DNA of 64,000 bases from Hymenobacter rubripertinctus (GCF_003583925.1 NZ_QYCN01000001.1:106094-170093), one strand, 5' to 3'; shown: positions 20,228 through 35,047, counted from the first letter of the stretch. The notes: generated from the letters alone by a model not told the origin. Made by a program: numbers and translations.

Positions 20228-20650
20228 TTACTTTTTCTTCTTAGCGGGAGCACCTTTGCCGGCAGCGGCTGCCTGGCCGGGCTTCGGACGCTTGGCTCCG
20301 TATTTCGAACGGCGCTGAGTACGGCCGTTTACACCAGCCGTATCGAGGGCACCGCGGATGATGTGGTAACGCACGCCGGGCAAATCTTTCACCCGACCAC
20401 CACGAATCAGCACGATGCTGTGCTCCTGCAGGTTGTGGCCTTCACCGGGGATGTAGGCGTTTACTTCTTTGCCGTTGGTGAGGCGCACGCGGGCTACCTT
20501 ACGCATAGCCGAGTTCGGCTTCTTAGGCGTGGTGGTGTACACACGGGTGCATACGCCACGGCGCTGCGGGCACGAGTCAAGGGCCGGCGACTTCGACTTG
20601 GTCGTCAGCTTCTCGCGGCCTTTTCGTACTAACTGGTTGATAGTAGGCAT
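20228..20650 (-). CDS. rpsL: 30S ribosomal protein S12
   Basis: Decoding-centre protein. The 140 residues include [40 protein letters not shown] and [13 protein letters not shown]. The lysines that are mutated in streptomycin-resistant strains elsewhere (PKKPNSA and [11 protein letters not shown]) are the wild-type residues. A C-terminal Ala/Gly/Lys tail adds about 15 residues to the usual length. It is the first gene of the str operon, with a good promoter 50 bases upstream. Confidence 0.98.
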   Translation of the reverse strand: MPTINQLVRKGREKLTTKSKSPALDSCPQRRGVCTRVYTTTPKKPNSAMRKVARVRLTNGKEVNAYIPGEGHNLQEHSIVLIRGGRVKDLPGVRYHIIRGALDTAGVNGRTQRRSKYGAKRPKPGQAAAAGKGAPAKKKK

Positions 20651-20698
20651 TTACGGAATGTTTTGTCAAGGAGGGTTCTCTCCCAAAAATTAGGCTTG

Positions 20699-20730
20699 CA
20701 AAGGTAGAAAAGATGCTGACCAATAGCAAA
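20699..20730 (-). promoter_or_regulatory. Promoter of the str operon (rpsL-rpsG-fusA-rpsJ)
   Basis: Minus strand carries TTTG (20727-20730), a 20-base spacer, and TACCTTTG (20699-20706). This matches the Bacteroidota TTTG-N19-TAnnTTTG promoter. It lies 49 bases upstream of the rpsL start. Confidence 0.75.
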
Positions 20731-20772
20731 CCGGTTGAGATAGTTTGTTTTAGGAGTCAACATCAGCCCATT

Positions 20773-20801
20773 GTAGGGGCGTGGCTTGCCCCCGCCCCTA
20801 C
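20773..20801. repeat. Small GTAGGGGCG inverted repeat
   Basis: Arms GTAGGGGCG and CGCCCCTAC (9 bp) flank an 11-base loop between the DUF3467 gene and the rpsL promoter. It could terminate the DUF3467 transcript, but no T-run follows on the minus strand. GTAGGGGCG-type palindromes are known as dispersed repeats in many bacteria. Confidence 0.45.
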
Positions 20802-20815
20802 TTTCTTCCCTACTA

Positions 20816-21163
20816 TTACGCTTCCCCCATCGTGCCACCAAAGCCCATCGGGTAAGCGGGCGTATCGCTCTGGGGCTTGATATTGCCGTGAGCCTGCTCG
20901 AACCGCTCGATGTTCTCTGCCAGTGCTGCTTGCAAACGCTTGGCGTGCTCGGGCGTGAGGATGATGCGCGACTTTACCTTGGCCTTGGGCAGGCCCGGCA
21001 TCAGCCGGATAAAGTCAATCACAAACTCACTGCTGCTGTGGGCAATCATGGCCAGGTTGGCGTACTCGCCCTCGGCTATTTCCTCCGACAGCTCGATGTT
21101 GATGGCGTTCGGGTCCTGCGGCTGGGCCGCGTCGGGGTTCTGGGGTTCGGTGGGTTGGTTCAT
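20816..21163 (-). CDS. DUF3467 domain protein
   Basis: 115-residue acidic protein. The central part, with NIELSEEIAEGEYANLAMIAHSS-type sequence (split), FVIDFIRLMPG and AKVKSRIILTPEHAKRL, is the DUF3467 signature. No biochemical function is established for the family to my knowledge. In Bacteroidota this gene is often found between rpoC and rpsL, as here, so it may be a housekeeping factor linked to transcription or translation. A small membrane ORF overlaps its start by the ATGA arrangement. Confidence 0.85.
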   Translation of the reverse strand: MNQPTEPQNPDAAQPQDPNAINIELSEEIAEGEYANLAMIAHSSSEFVIDFIRLMPGLPKAKVKSRIILTPEHAKRLQAALAENIERFEQAHGNIKPQSDTPAYPMGFGGTMGEA

Positions 21164-21333
21164 GAGGTTAGGTTTTTGCGGTCGGCCTTTAGTTGCCGAC
21201 GCTTTTGTTTAGCGGTAGAGATTGTGAAAACGCAAATGATGACGGTTAAGCCTACACTGATATAGTCAATGAAATTAAAGCTATTCGAATCAGCCTGACT
21301 GTTGTAGCTATTGACACATAATATCAAGCACAT
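21160..21333 (-). CDS. Possible 57-residue membrane protein
   Basis: Open frame starting MCLILCVNSYN with a single hydrophobic segment (about residues 21-40, FIDYISVGLTVIICVFTIST) followed by a basic tail KQKRRQLKADRKN. This is the shape of a small single-pass protein with its C-terminus inside. Its stop overlaps the DUF3467 start as ATGA, a hallmark of translational coupling. It is not recognised as a known family, and chance coding is possible at this length. Confidence 0.4.
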   Translation of the reverse strand: MCLILCVNSYNSQADSNSFNFIDYISVGLTVIICVFTISTAKQKRRQLKADRKNLTS

Positions 21334-21424
21334 GATAGTTGGTATGCGAGCAGCCAGCTTGCACCTACAATAAGCAGTAGATACCGCATCAGTTTTCAGG
21401 TTAGCTAAACCGTCAAAGCTAAAA

Positions 21425-21462
21425 AGAAAACCCCAGCCGAATCACTTCGGCTGGGGTTTTCT
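21425..21462 (-). terminator. Terminator after rpoC
   Basis: A 16-bp perfect stem (AGAAAACCCCAGCCGA and its complement) with a 6-base loop, rich in T on the distal arm in both directions. It lies 21 bases after the rpoC stop and would end the rpoBC transcript. Confidence 0.85.
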
Positions 21463-21482
21463 CGTTTACTCACTTCCGCAGA

Positions 21483-24400
21483 TTACTCTGCCGATACCTC
21501 GCGCTTGGCGCGCGATGGACGCTTGGTAGGCGTGGCAGCCTCCTCGGCCTTGGCGGCCTGAGCAGCTTCCATCTCTTCCTTCGAGCCCACAATCTGGCGG
21601 GTGTACTCGCGCAGACCGGTACCGGCCGGGATGAGGTGGCCCACAATCACGTTCTCCTTGAGGCCCAGCAGTTCGTCGGCCTTGCCACGGATGGCGGCTT
21701 CCGACAGCACCTTGGTCGTCTCCTGGAAGGAAGCGGCCGAGATGAACGACTGGGTGCCCAACGACGCCTGGGTGATACCCTGGAGCGTCGGACGCGAAAC
21801 CGAAGGTTGGGCGTCGCGCACTTCGACCAGCGTCAGGTCGCGGCGGCGCAGGCTGCTGTTCTCGTCGCGCAGACGACGAGCCGTTACAATCTGGCCGGGC
21901 TTGAAGTTGCTCGAATCACCGGCAGTCGTTACCACTTTCATGTCGATGATGGTATCATTCTCTTCCATGAAGATAATCTTGTCGATTACCTGATGTTCGA
22001 GGAACGACGTGTCACCGGCGTCGAGGATAACTACCTTCTGCATCATCTGGCGGACGACCACCTCGATGTGCTTGTCGTTGATCTTCACACCCTGCAAGCG
22101 GTACACTTCCTGAATTTCGTTCACGAGGTATTCCTGCACGGCACCCGGACCCTGAATGCTCAGGATATCGGACGGCGTAATGGCCCCATCGGAGAGCGGC
22201 GAACCAGCGCGGATGAAGTCGTTGTCCTGCACCAGAATGTGCTTCGACAGCGGCACCATGTACTTCTTCTTGACGCCGTCTTTCGACTCGACAAAGATTT
22301 CACGGTTACCACGCTTCACCGTACCATAGGTTACCACGCCATCGATTTCGGCCACAACAGCCGGGTTCGATGGGTTACGGGCTTCGAAGAGTTCCGTAAC
22401 GCGGGGCAGACCACCGGTAATGTCGCGGGTTTTGCCCACGGCACGCGGAATCTTGGCCAGAATCTGACCAGCCTTGATTTTCTGGCCGTTCTCCACATTG
22501 ATGTGGGAACCCACCGGAATGCTGTAGGCCTTCTGTCCCTCCTCGTCGCCCTTTTTGCCGGGGCGCACGATGATGGCGGGGTTCTGGTCCTTGGCCGACT
22601 TGGATTCGATAATCACCTTCTCGCGGTGACCCGTCTGCTCGTCCGACTCCTCCCGATAAGTGATACCATCAATAATGGCATCGTACACAACGGCACCATC
22701 AAACTCGGCCAGAATAACGGCGTTGTAAGGGTCCCAATTATTGAGCTCCTGGCCCTTCTCTACCTCCTGGCCTTCATCGACCAGCAGGAACGAGCCGTAG
22801 GGCACGTGGTTCGAGATGAACACCTTGCCGGTGCCCTTCTCGACGATACGGATTTCGCCCGAACGACCCATCACCACTTTGCCCTTCACGCCTTCGTCGG
22901 TCAGGGTATCCACGGTGCGGATGTCTTCGAACTCGACCACGCCCGCGAACTTAGCGCGGATGCTGGCTTCTACGGCAATGTTGGAGGCCGTACCACCTAC
23001 GTGGAAAGTACGCAGCGTGAGCTGAGTACCGGGCTCGCCAATGGACTGAGCGGCAATTACACCTACTGCCTCACCGCGCTGGACCATGCGGCCCGACGAA
23101 AGGTTACGGCCGTAGCACTTGGCGCAGATACCACGCTTGCTTTCGCAGGTCAGTACCGAGCGAATCTCCACCGACTCGATGCTCGTGGCATCGATGCGAC
23201 GGGTGGTTTCCTCCACGATTTCCTCACCGGCTTCCAGAATCACTTCGTCGGTGAGCGGGTCCACGATATCGTGAACGGCCACGCGACCCAAGATCCGCTC
23301 GGCCAACGGCTCCACGATGTCCTCGTTATCCTTCAAGGCGAAGGTTTCGATACCGCGCAACGTGCCGCAATCCGGCTCGTTCACGATAACGTCCTGCGAT
23401 ACGTCCACCAGACGACGGGTCAGGTAGCCGGCGTCAGCCGTCTTCAGAGCCGTGTCGGCCAAACCTTTCCGGGCACCGTGGGTCGAGATAAAGTACTCGA
23501 TTACGTCCAGACCTTCTTTGAAGTTAGACAGAATCGGGTTCTCGATAATCTCGCCAATCGAACCCTGGAGCGACTTCTGCGGCTTGGCCATCAGCCCCCG
23601 CATACCGCCGAGCTGACGAATCTGCTCGCGCGAACCCCGGGCACCGGAGTGCATCATCATGTAAATCGAGTTGAAGCCCTGGTTCTCCTTTTCGAGGCGA
23701 CCCATGAGGGTTTCAGTGATTTGGTTGTTGATACGCGTCCAGATGTCAATAACCTGGTTGTACCGCTCGTTGTCGGTAATCAGACCCATCTGGTAGTTCT
23801 GGGTTACCGCTTTCACGTCGTTCTGCGCCTGCAGTACCAGCTCATCCTTCTCCTTAGGAATCTGGATGTCGCCCAGACCCATCGACAGACCACCTTTGTA
23901 AGCTGACTGGAAGCCCAGCGTCTTGATGTCGTCGAGGAACTGCGCGGTGCGGGCCATGCCGGTGCGCTTGAAGACCATCGAGATGATCTGCTGGAGCTTC
24001 TTCTTGGTGAGCAGCTCATCCACGAAACCTACCTCAGCGGGCACGAGCTGGTTGAACAGCACGCGGCCAGCCACAGTCTCCACGATTTTAGTCACGAGGT
24101 TATCCTCCTCGTCGCGAATCTGGGTGCGCACCTTGATGTAGGCGTGCTTGGAGAGGCGGTTTTCGTTGAGGGCAATTACTACTTCCTCATCGGAGTAGAA
24201 CACCATGCCTTCGCCCTGAATCGTTTCCTCGGGTGTGGTACGCTTGCCCTTGGTTACGTAGTAAAGGCCCAGGACCATGTCCTGCGACGGTACCGCGATG
24301 GGCGCGCCGTTGGCCGGGTTCAGGATGTTGTGCGAGGCCAGCATGAGCATGGAGGCTTCCAGGATAGCGGCCGGCCCGAGGGGCACGTGCACAGCCATCT

Positions 24401-25835
24401 GGTCACCGTCAAAGTCAGCGTTGAAGGCCGTACAAACGAGGGGGTGCAGCTGGATAGCCTTGCCCTCGATGAGGCGCGGCTGGAACGCCTGGATACCCAA
24501 GCGGTGCAGCGTAGGAGCGCGGTTGAGCAATACTGGGTGGCCTTTCAGCACGTTCTCCAGAATGTCCCATACCACGGCGTCCTTGCGGTCCACGATTTTC
24601 TTGGCCGACTTCACCGTTTTCACGATGCCGCGCTCGATGAGCTTGCGGATGATGAACGGCTTGAACAGTTCGGCTGCCATATTCTTGGGCAGACCGCACT
24701 CGTGCAGCTTCAACTCGGGACCTACTACAATAACCGAACGACCGGAATAGTCGACCCGCTTACCGAGCAGGTTCTGACGGAAACGGCCCTGCTTGCCTTT
24801 CAGCATATCGGACAGCGACTTCAGGGCCCGGTTGCCTTCGGCGCGCACGGCATTCACCTTCCGCGAGTTGTCGAAGAGCGAGTCCACGGCTTCCTGCAAC
24901 ATGCGCTTCTCGTTCCGCAGAATCACCTCGGGAGCCTTGATTTCGATCAGGCGCTTGAGGCGGTTGTTGCGGATGATCACGCGACGGTACAGGTCGTTCA
25001 GGTCGGAGGTAGCGAAACGGCCACCGTCGAGCGGAACCAAGGGGCGCAGTTCCGGCGGAATTACGGGCACCATGCGGATAACCATCCACTCGGGGCGGTT
25101 CTCCACGCGGGTGGCCGCGTCACGGAACGCTTCCACCACACGCAGACGCTTGAGGGCCTCGGCCTTCCGCTGCTGCGACGTTTCGTGGGCGGCGGAATCC
25201 CGCAGCGAGTAGCTCAGTTCATCAAGGTTGATGCGCTCGAGCAGCATTTGCAGCGCCTCGGCACCCATCCGGGCGATGAACTTGTTCGGGTCGTCGTTCG
25301 GCAGCATCTGGTTCTCCCGGGGGAGCTTGTCGATGATGTCGAGGTATTCGTCCTCGGTCAGAAAGTCGAGCTGCTGCACGCCTTCCTCAGCCAGCAGGCC
25401 CGGCTGTACTACGGCGTAGCGCTCATAGTAAATGATTTGGTCGAGCTTTTTGGTGGGCAGGCCCAGCAGGTAGCCGATTTTATTGGGCAGGGACTTAAAG
25501 TACCAGATATGCGCTACGGGCACCACCAGTTCGATGTGGCCCATCCGCTCCCGGCGAACTTTCTTCTCGGTCACCTCCACGCCGCAACGGTCGCAGATGA
25601 TGCCCTTGTAGCGGATGCGCTTGTATTTGCCGCAGTGGCATTCCCAGTCTTTCACCGGACCGAAAATCCGTTCGCAGAACAGACCGCCCATCTCGGGCTT
25701 GTAGGTCCGGTAGTTGATCGTCTCGGGCTTCACTACTTCGCCGTTCGACCGCTCCAGAATGGATTCGGGCGAGGCCAGCGAAATGGTGACTTTCGAGAAG
25801 TCCTGTACCAGTTTCTTGTTTTTTGCAAACGCCAT
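21483..25835 (-). CDS. rpoC: DNA-directed RNA polymerase subunit beta'
   Basis: Catalytic subunit of RNA polymerase. The 1450 residues hold the N-terminal zinc site (C66, C68, C81, C84), the active-site loop NADFDGD at 472-478 with three Mg-binding aspartates, and the second zinc cluster in [16 protein letters not shown]. The bridge-helix region [19 protein letters not shown] is intact. It lies 342 bases after rpoB, with a hairpin in the gap, and ends at a strong terminator. Confidence 0.98.
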   Translation of the reverse strand: MAFAKNKKLVQDFSKVTISLASPESILERSNGEVVKPETINYRTYKPEMGGLFCERIFGPVKDWECHCGKYKRIRYKGIICDRCGVEVTEKKVRRERMGHIELVVPVAHIWYFKSLPNKIGYLLGLPTKKLDQIIYYERYAVVQPGLLAEEGVQQLDFLTEDEYLDIIDKLPRENQMLPNDDPNKFIARMGAEALQMLLERINLDELSYSLRDSAAHETSQQRKAEALKRLRVVEAFRDAATRVENRPEWMVIRMVPVIPPELRPLVPLDGGRFATSDLNDLYRRVIIRNNRLKRLIEIKAPEVILRNEKRMLQEAVDSLFDNSRKVNAVRAEGNRALKSLSDMLKGKQGRFRQNLLGKRVDYSGRSVIVVGPELKLHECGLPKNMAAELFKPFIIRKLIERGIVKTVKSAKKIVDRKDAVVWDILENVLKGHPVLLNRAPTLHRLGIQAFQPRLIEGKAIQLHPLVCTAFNADFDGDQMAVHVPLGPAAILEASMLMLASHNILNPANGAPIAVPSQDMVLGLYYVTKGKRTTPEETIQGEGMVFYSDEEVVIALNENRLSKHAYIKVRTQIRDEEDNLVTKIVETVAGRVLFNQLVPAEVGFVDELLTKKKLQQIISMVFKRTGMARTAQFLDDIKTLGFQSAYKGGLSMGLGDIQIPKEKDELVLQAQNDVKAVTQNYQMGLITDNERYNQVIDIWTRINNQITETLMGRLEKENQGFNSIYMMMHSGARGSREQIRQLGGMRGLMAKPQKSLQGSIGEIIENPILSNFKEGLDVIEYFISTHGARKGLADTALKTADAGYLTRRLVDVSQDVIVNEPDCGTLRGIETFALKDNEDIVEPLAERILGRVAVHDIVDPLTDEVILEAGEEIVEETTRRIDATSIESVEIRSVLTCESKRGICAKCYGRNLSSGRMVQRGEAVGVIAAQSIGEPGTQLTLRTFHVGGTASNIAVEASIRAKFAGVVEFEDIRTVDTLTDEGVKGKVVMGRSGEIRIVEKGTGKVFISNHVPYGSFLLVDEGQEVEKGQELNNWDPYNAVILAEFDGAVVYDAIIDGITYREESDEQTGHREKVIIESKSAKDQNPAIIVRPGKKGDEEGQKAYSIPVGSHINVENGQKIKAGQILAKIPRAVGKTRDITGGLPRVTELFEARNPSNPAVVAEIDGVVTYGTVKRGNREIFVESKDGVKKKYMVPLSKHILVQDNDFIRAGSPLSDGAITPSDILSIQGPGAVQEYLVNEIQEVYRLQGVKINDKHIEVVVRQMMQKVVILDAGDTSFLEHQVIDKIIFMEENDTIIDMKVVTTAGDSSNFKPGQIVTARRLRDENSSLRRRDLTLVEVRDAQPSVSRPTLQGITQASLGTQSFISAASFQETTKVLSEAAIRGKADELLGLKENVIVGHLIPAGTGLREYTRQIVGSKEEMEAAQAAKAEEAATPTKRPSRAKREVSAE

Positions 25836-26177
25836 GTGTGGAAGCTATTAGCTGTTGGCTTTGTGGGCTATTCAGAATAATCGGCCCTTCTTAAGAAGAG
25901 TCCGAAAAACCAGAACAGTTCGACTCTGCTAAAAGTGCTCTGTCGGTCGGATAGGTACGCCGGGCAGTAGATTCGAGCAGGTCTGGTAAATAACAGTTTG
26001 GCTTTGGGCAAAGCCAAACTTGGTACGGGCGGCCAGGGTCGGCAGCGGGGTCGTTCGGACCATATCTCGAAACGACGCCGACCAAGGCTGCAATCGGTTT
26101 CCCGAACCGCGTATAGCAAAACGCTCGAAAGCGGGAGCTGCCAGCGTCAGAACGCCGGCAACTCCCCTTTTCAACCG
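25836..26177. other. rpoB-rpoC intergenic region
   Basis: This 342-base spacer holds no credible gene. It has a copy of the AGCTATTAGCTGTTGGC motif next to the rpoC start (25844-25860), related to the repeat inserted in the radical SAM gene at 58861-58966. It also has the hairpin at 25995-26020. No TAnnTTTG element was found, so rpoC is probably expressed by readthrough from rpoB. Confidence 0.5.
25995..26020 (-). terminator. Hairpin between rpoB and rpoC
   Basis: Perfect 11-bp arms (AGTTTGGCTTT and complement) with a four-base loop, followed on the minus strand by GTTATTTA. It could attenuate rpoC transcription or mark an RNA processing site; a full terminator would conflict with the lack of a promoter before rpoC. 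Confidence 0.5.
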
Positions 26178-30080
<3,903 letters not shown>

Positions 30081-30293
30081 TGTATGTGGGGTTAGGAAAT
30101 GGATACTTGGAGAATCCAGGCCAGGCGGAGGACAGAATCCTCGGCTTGGCAAAAAATGTCAGAATTTAGTAGACACGCCGAAGCGCAAAGCAATACTAGT
30201 AGCACTTTGCGCTGGCCCGTCCGTAGCCGCGAAAAGCCGCAAAGCGGCGCGTAAACGGACTTCCGACTAGGTTGTGGCCTACAAACAGGAAAA

Positions 30294-30313
30294 GACCTGG
30301 CTTAGTTGCCAGG
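30294..30313 (-). terminator. Attenuator-like hairpin between rplL and rpoB
   Basis: The minus strand has GGCCTGGC, a short loop, and GCCAGGTC, followed by TTTTCCTG. It lies about 40 bases after the rplL stop. A partial terminator at this position is known from other bacteria, where it sets the ratio of ribosomal protein to RNA polymerase transcripts. Confidence 0.65.
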
Positions 30314-30353
30314 CCTCTCCTAATTTGCTGGTTGTTAGAGCAGGCAGCAGAAA

Positions 30354-30725
30354 TTACTTAATCTCTACTTCGGCGCCGGCTTCTTCCAACTGCTTTTTCA
30401 GGCCTTCAGCCTCGTCCTTGGAAACACCTTCCTTCAGGGCCTTAGGGGCACCGTCAACCAATTCCTTGGCTTCCTTCAGGCCGAGGCCGGTCAGGTCTTT
30501 CACCAGTTTCACTACGGCCAGCTTGGCACCGCCAGCAGCTTTCAGGATCACGTCGAAGGTAGTTTTCTCCTCGGGAGCTTCAGCAGCAGCAGCAGCAGGA
30601 CCAGCAACAGCGGCGGCAGCAGCTGGCTCGATGCCGTACTCATCCTTCAGGATGGTAGCCAACTCGTTTACTTCTTTTACCGTCAGGCTAACGAGCTGCT
30701 CGGCGAATGCTTTCAAATCTGCCAT
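30354..30725 (-). CDS. rplL: 50S ribosomal protein L7/L12
   Basis: Stalk protein that recruits translational GTPases. The 123 residues show the N-terminal dimerisation helices, an Ala-rich hinge (~36-52, [19 protein letters not shown]) and the C-terminal domain with [29 protein letters not shown] (split). It follows rplJ after 174 bases that show no recognisable promoter. Confidence 0.98.
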   Translation of the reverse strand: MADLKAFAEQLVSLTVKEVNELATILKDEYGIEPAAAAAVAGPAAAAAEAPEEKTTFDVILKAAGGAKLAVVKLVKDLTGLGLKEAKELVDGAPKALKEGVSKDEAEGLKKQLEEAGAEVEIK

Positions 30726-30899
30726 TTCTGTAGATTGTTAAAAAGGGGGGGTTGTTGGAAAAAATTTGTATTGCGTATCGGGCACGTAGCAGAGTATTCA
30801 ATACGGTGCAGCGAGACTCAAAATAGATTCTGGCTCAGCACAGATACGGCTTACTCACTACTACCTACTCCATACTGACTTGAAAAAGACGAGCAGTGG

Positions 30900-31454
30900 T
30901 TAGCCTGCAACCTCTTCTTTTTCGGAAAGCGTTTTGAGGATGCCAGCCAGCTTGGTACCACCGCTCGACAGAGCAGAGATAACATTTTTGGCAGGCGACT
31001 GGAGCAAACCGATGATTTCACCGATGAGTTCCGTCTTGCCTTTCAGCGTGCTGAGGGTGCTTAACTGGTCGTGACCGATGTAGATGCCAGCATCTACGTA
31101 AGCCCCTTTCAGCGAGGGCCGAACCTTGGCAGTTTTGCTGTAGTTCTGAGCCTTGTGGAACTCCTGCATCAGCTTGGCCGGCGCGTTGCCCGACTCTTTC
31201 GAGAACAGGATACCCGACTGGCCTACCAGTGCCGCGTCCATCTCCGTCGTGTCCACTTCGAGGGTGTCGAGGGCTTTGCGGATGAACGTGTTCTTGTACA
31301 CCTTGAACTCCATGCCGCGGTTGTAGCACAACCGGCGGAATTCGTTGATTTTCGCCACCGACATTCCCGACGCATCGGCAATGTAGAACGCGTTGTGCGA
31401 TTGAAACTTCTCGCTCAACTCGTCGACGAGGGCTTGTTTTTCTTCCCGGATCAT
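30900..31454 (-). CDS. rplJ: 50S ribosomal protein L10
   Basis: Base of the ribosomal stalk, carrying L7/L12 dimers on its C-terminal helix. The 184 residues include MIREEKQALVDELSEKF, the RRLCYNRGMEFKVYKNTFIR segment, and a C-terminal helix ending TLSEKEEVAG. It lies 18 bases after rplA. An L10-binding leader is expected by analogy but was not identified. Confidence 0.97.
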   Translation of the reverse strand: MIREEKQALVDELSEKFQSHNAFYIADASGMSVAKINEFRRLCYNRGMEFKVYKNTFIRKALDTLEVDTTEMDAALVGQSGILFSKESGNAPAKLMQEFHKAQNYSKTAKVRPSLKGAYVDAGIYIGHDQLSTLSTLKGKTELIGEIIGLLQSPAKNVISALSSGGTKLAGILKTLSEKEEVAG

Positions 31455-31472
31455 ACGTCGTGTTGATTAAGG

Positions 31473-32165
31473 TTAGGCGGAAGTTACCGAAGTGTCAACC
31501 GGTACACCGGGCGACATCGTGCTCGAGAGCGTGATGCTCTTGATGTAGGTGCCTTTGGCCGACGAAGGCTTCAGACGCAACAGCGTCTGAATAACCTCGA
31601 TGGCGTTTTCAGCCAGCTTCTGGTCGTCGAACGATACCTTGCCAACCGAGCAGTGAATGATACCGGTTTTGTCAACTTTGAAGTCGATTTTACCAGCCTT
31701 CACTTCCTGCACCGCTTTGGCTACGTCAGTCGTTACTGTACCCGACTTGGGGTTTGGCATCAGACCACGGGGACCGAGCACGCGGCCCAGACGACCCACT
31801 TTGGCCATTACCGCCGGCATCGTGATGATAACGTCGATGTCCGTCCATCCTTTCTCGATCTTGGCGATGTAGTCGTCCAGACCAACGAAATCGGCGCCAG
31901 CTGCGGTAGCTTCGGCTTCTTTGTCGGGCGTAACGAGGGCCAGAACGCGAACGGTTTTGCCGGTGCCGTGGGGCAGCGTGGCCACGCCACGTACCATCTG
32001 GTCAGCTTTGCGGGGGTCTACGCCCAGGCGAACATCGATATCAACTGAGGCGTCGAATTTCGTGTAGGTGATATCCTTCACGATTTTGGCAGCCTCCACC
32101 AGAGTCCGAACTTCGGTCAGGTCGTGCTTGGCAAGGGCTTCCTTGCGTTTTTTGCTAATTGCCAT
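31473..32165 (-). CDS. rplA: 50S ribosomal protein L1
   Basis: L1-stalk protein that handles E-site tRNA and represses the L11 operon in E. coli. The 230 residues include [37 protein letters not shown] and the signature [19 protein letters not shown]. It is 18 bases after rplK and 18 bases before rplJ. Confidence 0.98.
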   Translation of the reverse strand: MAISKKRKEALAKHDLTEVRTLVEAAKIVKDITYTKFDASVDIDVRLGVDPRKADQMVRGVATLPHGTGKTVRVLALVTPDKEAEATAAGADFVGLDDYIAKIEKGWTDIDVIITMPAVMAKVGRLGRVLGPRGLMPNPKSGTVTTDVAKAVQEVKAGKIDFKVDKTGIIHCSVGKVSFDDQKLAENAIEVIQTLLRLKPSSAKGTYIKSITLSSTMSPGVPVDTSVTSA

Positions 32166-32183
32166 GTCTTCTCCGTTGTTAAA

Positions 32184-32627
32184 TTATTCAGCAAAAGGAG
32201 AAGCGCCCGACACGGTGATGCCCATGCTGCGCGCCGTACCAGCCACCTGCTTCATGGCCGACTCTACCTTAAAGGCATTCAGGTCGGGCATTTTGGTTTC
32301 GGCAATGGTGCGAACCTGGTCCCATGACACCGACCCAACCTTGTTCCGGTTAGGCTCTTTCGAACCGCTCTGGAGCTTAGCAGCTTCCATGAGCAAAACC
32401 GGCACGGGGGGGGTCTTCACCACGAAGTCGAACGACTTGTCGGTGTACATGGTGATGAGTACAGGACAAACTTGGCCGGCCTTATCCTGGGTGCGCGCAT
32501 TGAACTGCTTGCAGAACTCCATGATGTTAAGGCCTTTGCTACCAAGTGCAGGTCCAACCGGCGGCGCGGGATTCGCGGCACCTCCCTTTATCTGAAGCTT
32601 CAGATAACCTCTAATTTCCTTGGCCAT
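32184..32627 (-). CDS. rplK: 50S ribosomal protein L11
   Basis: GTPase-centre protein of 147 residues. The start [20 protein letters not shown] is chosen because it is the family start; an upstream in-frame ATG would add 12 unconserved residues. [20 protein letters not shown] and the C-terminal [10 protein letters not shown] are characteristic. It follows nusG by 185 bases and precedes rplA by 18 bases. Confidence 0.97.
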   Translation of the reverse strand: MAKEIRGYLKLQIKGGAANPAPPVGPALGSKGLNIMEFCKQFNARTQDKAGQVCPVLITMYTDKSFDFVVKTPPVPVLLMEAAKLQSGSKEPNRNKVGSVSWDQVRTIAETKMPDLNAFKVESAMKQVAGTARSMGITVSGASPFAE

Positions 32628-32812
32628 TTGGTTTGTAAGGCTTCGGATGCGGCATCGTAACACGCCACCTCCTCAGTTTTTTGATTGCTCCTAAAAGTGG
32701 AAGCACCACCGGTCCGGAGCGGATAACCGATGACGTATGCTGAACGGGTTGCTGGTGACTGGTTGTTGGTCCGTGCGAAACTGATCGGCAACCAACAACT
32801 AGTTCCTGACAA

Positions 32813-33382
32813 CTATTCCAGTTCCTTCTCGACCTGCGTGTAGCTAAGCTCCATAGGAGTGCTACGGCCGAATATTTTCACGATTACATTGAGCTTCTTG
32901 CGCTCCTCGAACACTTCGGACACGGTGCCCGACATGCCTGCGAAACCGCCGTCCACGATTTTAACCAGTTCTCCCACCACGAATGGTGTTTCCAGCGTGG
33001 CCGTCTGCTCTTCGGCTTCGTCCACAATCCCGAGGATGCGGTTAACTTCCGAAATGTGCAGGGGCACCGGCTTCATGTTCTGGTTAGCGGCCTTGCCCTC
33101 CTTGTCGGAGAGGAAGCCGATGATACCCGGCGTGCTGGTGATGATGTGGTCCACCTCGCCGTGGGTCAAGTCGGCGTGGATGATGATATAGCCGGGGTAC
33201 AGGTTCCGCTCGCGTACGCGCTTCTTGCCGTTGCGCATCTCAAACACCTTCTCCACCGGAATCAATACCTGAGGAACCAACTCCGACAGCCCGTGGCGGC
33301 CGATTTCAGTTTCCAGGTAAGTCTTGGCTTTCTTCTCCTGTCCGCTAACCGAGCGGACTACGTACCATTTCAATTCGCCCAT
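32813..33382 (-). CDS. nusG: Transcription termination/antitermination protein NusG
   Basis: Elongation factor linking RNA polymerase to Rho or the ribosome. It has 189 residues: an NGN domain from MGELKWYVVRSVSGQEKKAK, with RERNLYPGYIIIHAD, and a C-terminal KOW domain with VGELVKIVDGGFAGMSGTVSEV. It lies 21 bases after secE, the standard secE-nusG-rplK order. Confidence 0.97.
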   Translation of the reverse strand: MGELKWYVVRSVSGQEKKAKTYLETEIGRHGLSELVPQVLIPVEKVFEMRNGKKRVRERNLYPGYIIIHADLTHGEVDHIITSTPGIIGFLSDKEGKAANQNMKPVPLHISEVNRILGIVDEAEEQTATLETPFVVGELVKIVDGGFAGMSGTVSEVFEERKKLNVIVKIFGRSTPMELSYTQVEKELE

Positions 33383-33403
33383 TGTCGTCGTATCTGCTGC
33401 CGA

Positions 33404-33598
33404 TTAAAGGAACGAATTATAGAAAGCCTCTAGGCCTTCCTTGAAAATCACATCCATCACCCCTACCACTACCGCGAACAGGAAGGAGCCCAACAGCACC
33501 AAGCCGGCGCTCTTCTGTAATTCTTCCAGCGAAGGCCACGTCACCTTGTAGCGCATCTCTTCGGAAGTCTCCCGGATATAGTTGCTCAGTTTGCTCAT
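33404..33598 (-). CDS. secE: Protein translocase subunit SecE
   Basis: A 64-residue single-span SecE that clamps SecY. The amphipathic helix with YIRETSEEMRYKVTWPSLEEL is followed by a transmembrane segment SAGLVLLGSFLFAVVVGVMD (about 30-49). It lies between tRNA-Trp and nusG as in most bacteria. It is the short single-TM form. Confidence 0.95.
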   Translation of the reverse strand: MSKLSNYIRETSEEMRYKVTWPSLEELQKSAGLVLLGSFLFAVVVGVMDVIFKEGLEAFYNSFL

Positions 33599-33660
33599 GA
33601 TAGTGGCACCGGTTAGGTGGTTAAAACTACGGCTGCCGAAGCAGCCGTCAGTCTTGGTGG

Positions 33661-33731
33661 CACGGGCGGAGAGATTCGAACTCCCATCAAAGGTTTTGGA
33701 GACCTCTATTCTACCCTTGAACTACGCCCGT
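33661..33731 (-). tRNA. tRNA-Trp (CCA anticodon)
   Basis: A 71-base cloverleaf on the minus strand with acceptor ACGGGCG/CGCCCGT, discriminator G, and anticodon loop CTCCAAA. The 3' CCA is encoded (33658-33660). It stands between tuf and secE, the usual place for tRNA-Trp in this operon. Confidence 0.95.
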
Positions 33732-33770
33732 GGATGCGTCCCGATCGGCCAAGGTGCCGGATTGGGACTG

Positions 33771-33801
33771 CAAATGTAGGTAACTCTTTAAACAAAACAA
33801 A
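33771..33801 (-). promoter_or_regulatory. Promoter of the tRNA-Trp-secE-nusG-rplKAJL unit
   Basis: Minus strand carries TTTG (33798-33801), a 19-base spacer, and TACATTTG (33771-33778), a textbook Bacteroidota promoter, 40 bases upstream of tRNA-Trp. Its -33 box lies at the foot of the tuf terminator. Confidence 0.8.
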
Positions 33802-33830
33802 TCCGCCCCCGAAATTTTCGAGGGCGGATT
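33791..33830 (-). terminator. Terminator after tuf
   Basis: A 14-bp stem with one mismatch (AATCCGCC...GGCGGATT) is followed on the minus strand by TTGTTTTGTTT. It lies 30 bases after the tuf stop. Confidence 0.85.
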
Positions 33831-33859
33831 GGCTTATTCACGCAATTTTCAAGAGAAAA

Positions 33860-35047
33860 TTACTCAGTGATTTCGGTTACCTGACCGGCACCTACCGTCC
33901 GGCCACCCTCACGGATAGCGAAACGCAGGCCTTTCTCCATAGCTACCGAGTTGATCAGCTCAACCGAGATAGTTACGTTGTCACCGGGCATTACCATTTC
34001 TACACCCTCGGCCAGCATGATGATGCCGGTTACGTCGGTGGTGCGGAAATAGAACTGCGGACGGTAGTTGTTGAAGAACGGCGTGTGACGGCCACCTTCC
34101 TCTTTCGAGAGTACGTACACCTCCGCCTTGAACTTGGTGTGAGGCTTAACCGAACCGGGCTTGCAGATAACCATACCACGACGGATGGCTTCTTTTTCAA
34201 TACCACGGAGCAGCAGACCTACGTTGTCACCAGCTTCGCCACGATCCAGAATCTTGCGGAACATCTCCACACCGGTTACAGTCGACTTGAGGTTCTCAGC
34301 ACCCATGCCGAGAATCTCTACCTGCTCACCGGAGTTGATGATGCCACGCTCGATACGGCCGGTAGCTACGGTTCCACGGCCGGTGATAGAGAACACGTCC
34401 TCTACGGGCATCAGGAAGGGCAGGTCGGTCAGACGAGCAGGAATCGGAATGAAGCTATCAACAGCGTCCATCAGCTCCTCGATCTTGGGAACCCAGTTGG
34501 CATCGCCATTCAGGCCACCCAGAGCCGAGCCCTGAATTACGGGGATGTTGTCGCCGTCGAAGTCGTAGAACGAAAGCAGCTCACGGATTTCCATTTCCAC
34601 CAGCTCGAGGAGCTCGGGGTCATCGACCATGTCTACTTTGTTCATGAACACCACCAGCTGGGGAACACCTACCTGGCGAGCGAGCAGGATGTGCTCACGC
34701 GTCTGGGGCATTGGGCCGTCGGTGGCGGCTACCACGAGGATAGCACCGTCCATCTGGGCAGCACCCGTTACCATGTTCTTCACGTAGTCAGCGTGACCGG
34801 GGCAGTCAACGTGAGCATAGTGACGATTTACGGTAGAGTACTCTACGTGCGATGTGTTGATCGTGATACCACGCTCTTTTTCTTCGGGCGCATTATCGAT
34901 CGAAGAGAAGTCGCGCTTGGCAGCCAGACCCTTGTTAGCCAGTACCATGGTGATGGCGGCAGTGAGGGTAGTCTTGCCGTGGTCCACGTGACCAATCGTG
35001 CCGATGTTTACGTGCGGCTTGGACCGGTCAAAATTTTCTTTAGCCAT
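33860..35047 (-). CDS. tuf: Elongation factor Tu
   Basis: GTPase delivering aminoacyl-tRNA to the ribosome. The 395 residues hold the P-loop [14 protein letters not shown] (~18-31), [20 protein letters not shown] and the NKVD motif, followed by the two beta-barrel domains. It is the last gene of a tRNA-Tyr/Gly/Thr-tuf unit. No second tuf is present in this window. Confidence 0.98.
   Translation of the reverse strand: MAKENFDRSKPHVNIGTIGHVDHGKTTLTAAITMVLANKGLAAKRDFSSIDNAPEEKERGITINTSHVEYSTVNRHYAHVDCPGHADYVKNMVTGAAQMDGAILVVAATDGPMPQTREHILLARQVGVPQLVVFMNKVDMVDDPELLELVEMEIRELLSFYDFDGDNIPVIQGSALGGLNGDANWVPKIEELMDAVDSFIPIPARLTDLPFLMPVEDVFSITGRGTVATGRIERGIINSGEQVEILGMGAENLKSTVTGVEMFRKILDRGEAGDNVGLLLRGIEKEAIRRGMVICKPGSVKPHTKFKAEVYVLSKEEGGRHTPFFNNYRPQFYFRTTDVTGIIMLAEGVEMVMPGDNVTISVELINSVAMEKGLRFAIREGGRTVGAGQVTEITE

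Noticed and set aside
21636..25880. Two very long plus-strand frames opposite rpoC
   Set aside because: They mirror the rpoC codons, lack family signatures, and have no promoter or neighbouring plus-strand genes.
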